From: Bacteroidota bacterium
GTDB lineage: Bacteria > Bacteroidota > Bacteroidia > Sphingobacteriales > Sphingobacteriaceae
Length of the DNA: 14,745 nt
Reading direction: 5' to 3'
Assembly (NCBI GenBank): GCA_013288465.1
Contig: JABDBT010000063.1
Span: 101-14,845 of the forward strand
Shown here: positions 1 to 5,315 of the stretch, one piece after another
Layout: each line of letters begins with the position of its first letter
How positions within the stretch are numbered: position 1 is the first letter of the stretch
Translations under genes and position numbers: made by a program
Notes under the pieces: model-generated
Database searches by the model: none
What the model was told of the DNA's origin: nothing
Seen by the model: only the letters and a program-made list of their open reading frames with translations

Positions 1-144
1 GATTCGAGGGGGCATATAACTTATGAAGTGAATGATGGCGATAAAACTGATGCATTGAGTAACGAAAGCAAAAAATTATTAGTTGAAGCCATTAAGTTTA
101 TTAGCGGTCAAAAACATTTGCAAAAAAATAACGGCAGCTATTAA
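1..144 (+). CDS. C-terminal end of an unrecognised protein (partial)
   Basis: An open frame runs from the first base to a TAA at 142-144, giving the last 47 residues of a protein that begins outside the window. The tail reads through SNESKKLLVEAIKFISGQKH, which looks like an amphipathic helix, and ends in a polar, Asn/Gln-rich stretch. I do not recognise the family, and 47 residues are too few to assign one. The next gene starts about 140 bases downstream on the same strand, so the two are probably separate transcription units. The frame could in principle be spurious, but its codon use and clean stop fit the neighbouring genes. Confidence 0.5.
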   Translation, partial: DSRGHITYEVNDGDKTDALSNESKKLLVEAIKFISGQKHLQKNNGSY

Positions 145-286
145 TTAACCTGTTATTTATGTTAGCCTTGTTTTAAATATTGGTTATCATTTTGTGTATT
201 GGTTGTTGTATGTTGTATTTTTTATAATTTTATATTTCAGGAATAGCATATTATTTTAATCACCAATTATCAAAAACAAACCAACT

Positions 287-646
287 ATGAAAACAATAGA
301 AGTAATTTCAATACCGGTAACCAACCAGGAAACAGCTAAGGAGTTTTATCAAAAAATAGGCTTTCAAATAATGATTGAAGCGCCAATGGGCGATGGCAAC
401 ACCTGGGTGCAATTGGGCCTGCCCGGCCAAACCACTTCCATATCATTAGTAAACTGGTTTGCCAAAATGTCTGCAGGAAGTATGGACGGGCTTGTTTTAA
501 GCAGCGATGACATAGAAAAAGAAGTAGCCGAATTAAAAGCTAAAGGGGTTGCCGTAAAAGATATTGACAATACCCCCTGGGGCAGGTTTGCTTCATTTAA
601 TGACCCCGACGGAAACGGGCTGATACTGCGCGGAGAAGCAGTTTAA
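287..646 (+). CDS. VOC-superfamily (glyoxalase/bleomycin-resistance fold) protein
   Basis: This 119-residue protein has the length and layout of a single VOC module pair. It opens with a beta strand and helix (IEVISIPVTNQETAKEFYQK, residues 4-23). A DDIEKEVAELKAKGVAV segment (about 74-90) begins the second beta-alpha unit, and the hallmark FNDPDGNGLIL lies at about 104-114. VOC proteins include metal-dependent glyoxalases, dioxygenases and drug-binding proteins. The substrate cannot be read here, and I do not see a convincing full set of His/Glu metal ligands, so it may be a binding protein or an enzyme of unknown reaction. The ATG at 287 follows an AT-rich leader without a clear Shine-Dalgarno. 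A weak promoter-like TATATTTC lies at 231-238. It stands alone upstream of the ArsR operon but belongs to a family often found beside AHSA1 and DoxX genes. Confidence 0.85.
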   Translation: MKTIEVISIPVTNQETAKEFYQKIGFQIMIEAPMGDGNTWVQLGLPGQTTSISLVNWFAKMSAGSMDGLVLSSDDIEKEVAELKAKGVAVKDIDNTPWGRFASFNDPDGNGLILRGEAV

Positions 647-909
647 TAAATTATTTGCCTGTATAGCTATTAACCCGGTAATAATTCTTGCTATAAGTTA
701 AATAATAACCGGTCTCTGTGAATCTTTGTGCCTGCTTTGTGTAAGCTGTGATCTATTTATCACAACAGCACCGGGCAGGCACAAATAGTTAATTGGCTAT
801 ACATTATCTCCCTTTAATATATCTTCTTAGGTTTCGCCTGCACCACCCCTCTCCTTTTATCACCTTAAACAGCGATTATTCCGCCCTCTCAAAAAAATTT
901 GAAAAAAAA
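647..909. other. Gene-free stretch downstream of the VOC gene
   Basis: No credible coding frame is visible. The stretch holds a nested inverted repeat (725-785), a lone reversed operator-like half-site GGTTTCGC at 830-837, and two A-tracts (891-897 and 902-909) one helical turn apart just upstream of the arsR promoter. Confidence 0.6.
725..785. repeat. Nested inverted repeat (possible terminator or structured RNA)
   Basis: TTTGTGCCTGC at 725-735 is perfectly complementary to GCAGGCACAAA at 775-785. Inside it, TGTGAT (747-752) pairs with ATCACA (759-764) around a 6-base loop. The structure begins about 80 bases after the VOC stop codon and has no U-tract after it, so it is not a classical intrinsic terminator. 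It may end or protect the VOC transcript, or be a dispersed element. Confidence 0.5.
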
Positions 910-962
910 TTTGCGAAACCAAAAGGTTTCATATAAGTTTGCGAAACCAAAAGGTTTCATAT
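910..962. promoter_or_regulatory. Tandem operator for the ArsR-type repressor
   Basis: A perfect 25-base direct repeat occupies 910-934 and 938-962, with a 28-base period. Each copy contains the dyad gaaacc-aaaa-ggtttc (915-930 and 943-958). One dyad lies between the -33 and -7 boxes and the other covers the expected transcription start. This is the classic placement for a dimeric winged-helix repressor that blocks its own promoter. The binding protein is inferred to be the adjacent ArsR-type regulator. Confidence 0.75.
911..941 (+). promoter_or_regulatory. Bacteroidota-type promoter of the arsR operon
   Basis: TTG at 911-913 and TAAGTTTG at 934-941 match the Bacteroidota -33 (TTG) and -7 (TAnnTTTG) boxes with a 20-base spacer. 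Transcription would start near 946-948, leaving a leader of about 25 bases before the ATG at 972. Two A-tracts directly upstream (891-897 and 902-909) could bend the DNA or act like an UP element. The first operator dyad fills the spacer between the boxes. Confidence 0.7.
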
Positions 963-971
963 TAATTAAAG

Positions 972-1310
972 ATGAGAAGAGATGCATTCCAGGCTATAGC
1001 CGACCCGACAAGACGTGATATCCTGGCCCGGTTAGCACACCAATCGCTCAACGTAAACTCCGTAGCCGAGAATTTTGACGTGAGCCGCGCCGCTATTTAT
1101 AAACACCTTAAAATATTAACGGAATGCGGCTTGGTAGTGATAAAACAACAGGGCCGCGAACGCTATTGCGAAGCCAAACTGGAAAAACTGGATGATGTGA
1201 CGAACTGGGTAGAACAATACCGCAAAGTGTGGAATCAAAAGCTGGACAACTTAGAAGATTATTTAGAAGAACTACAAGCAAAAAACAAACTGCATGGCAA
1301 ACAAAAATGA
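972..1310 (+). CDS. ArsR-family winged-helix transcriptional regulator
   Basis: This 112-residue protein has the ArsR fold. It starts with RRDAFQAIADPTRRDILARL (residues 2-21), typical of the ArsR subgroup that accompanies AHSA1/SRPBCC genes. A helix-turn-helix follows at about 29-50 (VAENFDVSRAAIYKHLKIL), then a wing at about 54-69 (LVVIKQQGRERYCEA). The ELCxCDL metal site of arsenic and cadmium sensors is absent, so it is unlikely to sense metals; its ligand is unknown. It is first in a five-gene operon and lies just behind a promoter carrying two dyads, so it probably represses itself and the downstream genes. Its last 17 bases overlap the next gene, which suggests translational coupling. 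The ATG at 972 sits about 25 bases after the predicted transcription start. Confidence 0.92.
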   Translation: MRRDAFQAIADPTRRDILARLAHQSLNVNSVAENFDVSRAAIYKHLKILTECGLVVIKQQGRERYCEAKLEKLDDVTNWVEQYRKVWNQKLDNLEDYLEELQAKNKLHGKQK

Positions 1311-2274
1311 AATGGTGAATGATACCGCCGGGCGCGAGATCATTACACAACGGTTGCTTAACGCACCACAGGAACTGGTATTTGAGGCATTTACCCGGCC
1401 CGAACATATAGCTAAATGGTGGGGGCCAAACGGGTTTACCCTTACAACAAAAGAAATGAATGTAAAACCGGGTAGCATGTGGCGTTTTATAATGCATGGC
1501 CCCGATGGCAGGGACTATCCGAATAAGATCACCTACCTGGAGGTTGATAAACCCGCGCGATTGGTATATAAACATGCCGGAGATGGTGATGGTAATATCA
1601 CAGGAGCAAGCTTTGATGTGGAAGTGACATTTGAAGCGCAGGGTAACAAAACCAATTTGACTATGCACATGGTATTTGAATCAGTGACCGAGCGGGACAG
1701 GGTTGTGCGGGAATACGGCGCTCTTGAAGGAGCATTACAAACCATTAACCGGCTGGAAGAAGAACTGGTAAAAATGCAGGCAGTAAATGAATTAGTTATT
1801 ACCCGCGAATTTAACGCCCCGCGCGAGCTTGTATTTAAAATGTGGACTGAAGCCAAACACCTGGCAAACTGGTGGGGCCCAAAAGGATTTGAACCTATTG
1901 TAAAAAAACTGGAATTTAAACCCGGTGGCGAATTTGAATATGGAATGAAAGACACCAATGGCCACGAAATGTGGGGTAAATTTATTTACCGCGATATAGT
2001 TGAACCTGAAAAAATTGTGTATGTGAATTGCTTTTGTGATGAGGACGGCAATACAATACGTTCGCCATTTTTGCCTAACTGGCCGTTGGAAATATTGAAC
2101 ACGGTAACATTTGAGTTTGTGGGAGGTAAAACCAAACTAACCATAGCGGCCCGCCCGATAAATGCTCCCGAAGAAGAAATGGAAATATTTAGAACGAACA
2201 TGGCCGGTATGCAACAAGGCTTTGGAAGTATATTTGAGAAACTGGATGAATACCTGGCTACAATTAAACAATAA
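1294..2274 (+). CDS. Tandem (fused) AHSA1/SRPBCC-domain protein
   Basis: The protein has 326 residues, about twice the usual 140-165 of an AHSA1-like SRPBCC protein, and contains two copies of the fold. Domain 1 (about 13-160) has LLNAPQELVFEAFT and KWWGPNGF (41-48). Domain 2 (about 165-326) repeats this as EFNAPRELVFKMWT and NWWGPKGF (192-199). Met161 at the junction could be the start of the formerly separate second gene. SRPBCC proteins form a deep hydrophobic cavity that binds lipids or other small ligands; the Aha1 relation to Hsp90 applies only distantly, and the ligand here is unknown. The ATG at 1294 overlaps the arsR stop; another in-frame ATG at 1312, two codons after it would clear the overlap, is a plausible alternative start. 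It is the second gene of the ArsR operon. Confidence 0.9.
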   Translation: MANKNEMVNDTAGREIITQRLLNAPQELVFEAFTRPEHIAKWWGPNGFTLTTKEMNVKPGSMWRFIMHGPDGRDYPNKITYLEVDKPARLVYKHAGDGDGNITGASFDVEVTFEAQGNKTNLTMHMVFESVTERDRVVREYGALEGALQTINRLEEELVKMQAVNELVITREFNAPRELVFKMWTEAKHLANWWGPKGFEPIVKKLEFKPGGEFEYGMKDTNGHEMWGKFIYRDIVEPEKIVYVNCFCDEDGNTIRSPFLPNWPLEILNTVTFEFVGGKTKLTIAARPINAPEEEMEIFRTNMAGMQQGFGSIFEKLDEYLATIKQ

Positions 2275-2278
2275 CAAA

Positions 2279-2833
2279 ATGAGAAAATTATCGGTATTTG
2301 ATTTTACATCACTGGATGGTTATTACAAAGGCGTGAATGAAGATTTAAGCTGGAACAGGCTTGGCCCCGAAGAAACTGAATTTTCGGCAGGAAATGTCAG
2401 ATCGGGTAACACATTGCTTTTTGGCAGGGTGACTTACGAAATGATGGAAAGTTTTTGGACAACACCCGATGCTATGAAAATATTACCCGAAATTGCCAGG
2501 GGAATGAACAGCGCGGATAAGATAGTTTTTTCTAAATCGCTTAAAAAAGCGGATTGGAACAATACCATTGTTGTTAACGGCGATTTGGTGGATGAAGTTA
2601 GGAAATTAAAGCAATTGCCCGGAAAAGATATGACCATATTGGGCAGTGGCAACATCGTATCGCAACTTGCAGACGCGGGTTTGATAGACGAATATCAAAT
2701 TATGATATACGCGGTTGCTATTGGTGAGGGAACTCCTATTTTTAAAGGTATCAAAAATAATTTATCTTTAAAGTTGGTAAGCAGCCGCGTATTTAACAGT
2801 GGTACCGTATTGCTTTGTTATCAACCTGAATAA
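2279..2833 (+). CDS. RibD C-terminal/dihydrofolate reductase-like family protein
   Basis: This 184-residue protein belongs to the RibD_C/DHFR-like fold. It shows an N-terminal strand with FDFTSLDGYYKG (residues 7-18), LLFGRVTYEMMESFW (46-60), a Rossmann-like MTILGSGNIVSQLADAGLIDE (118-138) and the family ending GEGTPIF (149-155). Such proteins resemble NADPH-dependent pterin or flavin-precursor reductases, but stand-alone members like this one mostly lack known substrates, and a role in folate or riboflavin synthesis should not be assumed. I chose the ATG at 2279, four bases after the preceding stop. Extending the frame upstream to 2162 would run deep into the SRPBCC gene and add 39 residues with no family resemblance. 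It is the third gene of the operon. Confidence 0.88.
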   Translation: MRKLSVFDFTSLDGYYKGVNEDLSWNRLGPEETEFSAGNVRSGNTLLFGRVTYEMMESFWTTPDAMKILPEIARGMNSADKIVFSKSLKKADWNNTIVVNGDLVDEVRKLKQLPGKDMTILGSGNIVSQLADAGLIDEYQIMIYAVAIGEGTPIFKGIKNNLSLKLVSSRVFNSGTVLLCYQPE

Positions 2834-2872
2834 ATTATTAACAACAATAGTTAACCTTAAAATCAATCAAAA

Positions 2873-3250
2873 ATGAAAATTGCAATGATCATTATCCGCA
2901 CCTTATTAGGGCTTATGTTCCTGTTTGGGTCAGTTGTTTACTTTTTAAAACTTTATCCGCAGCCCGAAATGAAAGGCAGCATCAAAGTTTTTATGGATGG
3001 CGTTAATGCTGCTGTTTACCTCATGCCATTGATCAAAGCTACCGAGCTGGTTTGTGGATTAGCACTGGTAACCGGGCGTTTTGTGCCTCTGGCCGTGGTA
3101 GTGATATTTCCGGTTATTGTAAATATTATGTTTGTACACGCCTATTTAATGCCGGCACAAGTTCCACTTGCCATAGGTTTGTTATTAAGCGATTTGTTCC
3201 TGGCCTGGTATTACCGCGACCATTATAAAGGTTTGCTGGCCGCAAAATAA
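2873..3250 (+). CDS. DoxX-like four-helix membrane protein
   Basis: This 125-residue protein is almost entirely hydrophobic and has four probable transmembrane helices, at about 4-26, 46-66, 71-92 and 97-114. ATELVCGLALVTGRFVPLA (57-75) is typical of DoxX/DoxD-like proteins. These are inner-membrane proteins, some linked to thiosulfate-quinone oxidation or to redox stress, but most small DoxX-like members have no proven function. It lies 39 bases after the reductase gene on the same strand, with no visible promoter between, so it is probably cotranscribed with the ArsR operon. The start ATG at 2873 is followed at once by the first membrane helix. Confidence 0.85.
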   Translation: MKIAMIIIRTLLGLMFLFGSVVYFLKLYPQPEMKGSIKVFMDGVNAAVYLMPLIKATELVCGLALVTGRFVPLAVVVIFPVIVNIMFVHAYLMPAQVPLAIGLLLSDLFLAWYYRDHYKGLLAAK

Positions 3251-3266
3251 AATATTTCCTGCTATT

Positions 3267-3500
3267 ATGATCGAAGTATTCAAAACCAATGTTAGGGCGC
3301 GCAGCCATGCAAATATGCTGGTTAGCCAGATACACCATGCCTTTGGCGATTATGAAGCAAACTTTGACCTTGACGATTGCGATAACATCCTGCGCATTAA
3401 ATCAGCTACAGGAAATATCCAGTCGTCAGGGCTCATCGCCCTGCTAAAAGACTTTGGGTTTGACGCCCAAATTTTGGATGATACTTGTTGTGGTAGATGA
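3267..3500 (+). CDS. Small protein with possible HMA/ferredoxin-like fold
   Basis: This 77-residue protein starts 16 bases after the DoxX-like gene and is probably the last gene of the operon. Its predicted order, strand (IEVFKT), helix (SHANMLVSQIHHAF), two strands (ANFDLDD and ILRIKSA), helix (SSGLIALLKDFG) and strand (DAQIL), is that of a heavy-metal-associated (HMA-like) fold. It lacks the N-terminal CxxC of true metallochaperones and instead ends in TCCGR, so the C-terminal Cys pair is its only obvious metal or redox site. Function is unknown. Its TGA at 3498-3500 lies within a hairpin shared with the convergent gene. Confidence 0.7.
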   Translation: MIEVFKTNVRARSHANMLVSQIHHAFGDYEANFDLDDCDNILRIKSATGNIQSSGLIALLKDFGFDAQILDDTCCGR

Positions 3501-3516
3501 TTTGATCAATCAAATC
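3499..3516. terminator. Short bidirectional hairpin across two convergent stop codons
   Basis: GATTTGA at 3499-3505 pairs with TCAAATC at 3510-3516 around a 4-base loop. The hairpin overlaps the stop codons of both convergent genes, which are 9 bases apart. There is no strong U-tract, so terminator function is inferred from position and symmetry only. Confidence 0.45.
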
Positions 3517-4448
3517 GCCACCCGCTGACCAAATTTTGCTAAATGAAAACCGTTCCGCAATACTGTAGCGGCTTCCGGGCTTTTAGGGTTAATAACCGGG
3601 TTGGTATGGTTAAAGTGAATAAAATAGACTTTGGCTTTTTCGCGGGCAGGTAAATTGCCCAGCAGCTTCATCGATTCAATAATAAATGGGTGTGGTATCT
3701 CGGCCAAATTGCGGGTTTGCAGCTCATCGCCGCTGTAAAAAGTACCGTCAACAAAAGCATAATCAACTGTAGATATTTCATGCGCTATGTCCTTGTTCCA
3801 AAGCGCCCATTTATTAATATCAGGAATAAAAAGTATTTTCTTGTTCGGCCCTTCAATGCGGTAACCAACGGTTTCTGATAGTTCATCCCTATGTGGAACA
3901 ATAATGGGCGTTACTTTAATATTATTGCTTAATACAACGGTTTGCTCATTTTGCAGCGGTTGTAAATCAATATTATTTAGCGCCACCAATTGGCTCCACG
4001 GGCCGTTATTCTCTAAAAAAATTTTCATGCGGGGCATGGCGTATGTGGGCACACCTTTGCTGTTCAGCGCTTCTTTACCGAGGTACATAAGCCCGGTATA
4101 ATGGCCAATATGCGCGTGGGTAACAAATATGCCATCGGGCATTTCCTTTTGCTGAAAGCCCGACGCGTTCTTCAGCATTTTTGCCTGGGCCGGCATATCA
4201 GGCGTAGCTTCAAAAAGCCAGGTTTGCTTATTTTGCGGGTCGATAACACCTAATGAAACCACCTTACGCCGATAATCGGGATGGGTAAACAGGTATTTGC
4301 AGCAGTTTTTTGTACAGCCAATATGCGGCGAGCCACCATCCTGTATAGTGCCTAAAACAATTAGGGTTACTGGGGCTGGTATAACCGGCTTATAGTTGGC
4401 TATGCCTGAGTAAAACAGCAATGCTAAAAATGAGGGTATGAACTTCAT
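3510..4448 (-). CDS. Exported PqqB-like metallo-beta-lactamase-fold hydrolase
   Basis: The 312-residue protein starts with a signal-like segment (about 1-19, FIPSFLALLFYSG). The MBL fold follows: LIVLGTIQDGGSPHIGC (29-45) with nearby C49-C50, a metal motif THAHIGHYTGL (110-120; H111, H113, H116), VPHRDE (184-189), IPDINKW (208-214), VDGTFYSG (233-240) and HFNHTNP (278-284). The N-terminal QDGG and clustered cysteines resemble PqqB, an MBL-fold protein of PQQ synthesis. No other pqq gene is present, and export would be odd for PqqB, so a PQQ role is doubtful; a secreted or periplasmic hydrolase of unknown substrate is more likely. The metal motif is HxHxGH, with Gly where the usual Asp stands. 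It is transcribed alone, divergent from the START-domain gene. Confidence 0.85.
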   Translation of the reverse strand: MKFIPSFLALLFYSGIANYKPVIPAPVTLIVLGTIQDGGSPHIGCTKNCCKYLFTHPDYRRKVVSLGVIDPQNKQTWLFEATPDMPAQAKMLKNASGFQQKEMPDGIFVTHAHIGHYTGLMYLGKEALNSKGVPTYAMPRMKIFLENNGPWSQLVALNNIDLQPLQNEQTVVLSNNIKVTPIIVPHRDELSETVGYRIEGPNKKILFIPDINKWALWNKDIAHEISTVDYAFVDGTFYSGDELQTRNLAEIPHPFIIESMKLLGNLPAREKAKVYFIHFNHTNPVINPKSPEAATVLRNGFHLAKFGQRVAI

Positions 4449-4636
4449 AAGTTTTGAGCGTTATAAAGATAATATTCTTCCACGTCACTATATCAATTCA
4501 TTTATTTATACTTGTCCGTTCGCTTATTCAAGGCTTTTAAATTTAAACGGTTAATACTAAACAGCTTAATAAAAGGTTATAGTGTAAACGAGTACAAAAC
4601 CCCTATTAATTATAAACTCGTTCTGATAAAACAAAA

Positions 4637-5248
4637 ATGTGTAAACAACTACTGCTTAGTTTAAGCATTCTTCTGGCTGGCTTTTCTTTTTGTTTTGGCC
4701 AGGGAAAGTGGGAACAGAAGATAAATGAGAACGGTATTGAAATTTTTACCCGGAAACCTGTATCCGGAAACCTTAAGGAACTGCGGGTTGTATGTGAATT
4801 GGCCTGCACAAAAGCCCAATTGATAAAAACGCTGCAAGATATTAATGGTTACCACAACTGGGTATATAGCACTAAAAGCACTGAGCTGTTAAAAGTTGTG
4901 AATCCTCAACAACTTATTTATTACTCTGTATGTCATTTACCGTGGCCGTTAACAAACCGCGACTTAATTGTGCAACTCACTATTCTGCCTGCAACCGCAG
5001 GTAATACATTTGAAATTGAGGCTAAAAGCCTGCCCGCCTTTTTACCTATCAATATAAACTTTATACGTGTACCCTATTCGTTAGCATTATGGAAGGTAAC
5101 AGAAATTAATGACCATACATTAAAAATTGATTACACTTTTAGCGTTGACCCGGGCGGAAGCATACCGGTTTGGTTGGTTAACAGCACCTTAGCTGTTGGC
5201 CCCTATAATTCATTTATGAAACTACGAGAGCAATTGAGAAAATTTTGA
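4637..5248 (+). CDS. Secreted START-domain protein
   Basis: The 203-residue protein has a clear signal peptide (1-22, MCKQLLLSLSILLAGFSFCF then GQ). A START-like lipid-binding domain follows: GIEIFTRKP (33-41), LKTLQDINGYHNWVY-type helix and strand (about 62-77), and CHLPWPLTNRDLI (99-111), which carries the PWPxxxRD signature of StAR-related domains. START proteins bind lipids or other hydrophobic ligands in a helix-grip cavity. An exported bacterial version probably acts in the periplasm, but its ligand is unknown. The ATG at 4637 follows an AT-rich leader with a 7-base inverted repeat (4587-4593 with 4616-4622); no TAnnTTTG promoter was found upstream. Its stop lies inside an inverted repeat shared with the convergent protease gene. 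Confidence 0.85.
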   Translation: MCKQLLLSLSILLAGFSFCFGQGKWEQKINENGIEIFTRKPVSGNLKELRVVCELACTKAQLIKTLQDINGYHNWVYSTKSTELLKVVNPQQLIYYSVCHLPWPLTNRDLIVQLTILPATAGNTFEIEAKSLPAFLPININFIRVPYSLALWKVTEINDHTLKIDYTFSVDPGGSIPVWLVNSTLAVGPYNSFMKLREQLRKF

Positions 5249-5303
5249 GTTATTGAATTACTGAATTATTGATTAAAAAACCATTCACTCATTCAATAAC
5301 TCA
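5246..5303. terminator. Bidirectional terminator-like inverted repeat
   Basis: TGAGTTATTGAAT at 5246-5258 is perfectly complementary to ATTCAATAACTCA at 5291-5303, a 13-base stem with a 32-base loop. It begins on the TGA of the START gene and ends 12 bases before the stop of the convergent gene. A-runs lie at 5275-5280 and, for the plus strand, further out after 5317. The loop and right arm also contain imperfect tandem copies of TTCACTCATT and of TTATTGA. Shared termination is inferred. Confidence 0.55.
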
Positions 5304-5315
5304 CTAATTCACTCA

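Noticed and set aside
747..764. CRP-like site (TGTGA...TCACA)
   Set aside because: The spacer is 8 bases, not 6, and the half-sites are better explained as the stem of the inner hairpin.
830..837. Reversed operator half-site GGTTTCGC upstream of the arsR promoter
   Set aside because: A single 8-base match about 75 bases away without a dyad partner is easily chance.
910..962. CRISPR-like repeat
   Set aside because: Only two copies separated by 3 bases and no spacer-sized sequence; the placement on a promoter indicates operators.
1108..1668. Open frame antisense to the arsR and SRPBCC genes
   Set aside because: Cys/Phe-rich translation with no recognisable domain, fully overlapped by two well-supported genes.
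2162..2278. Longer start for the RibD_C-like reductase
   Set aside because: The extension runs inside the SRPBCC gene in another frame and adds residues unlike the family; the ATG at 2279 is well placed after the upstream stop.
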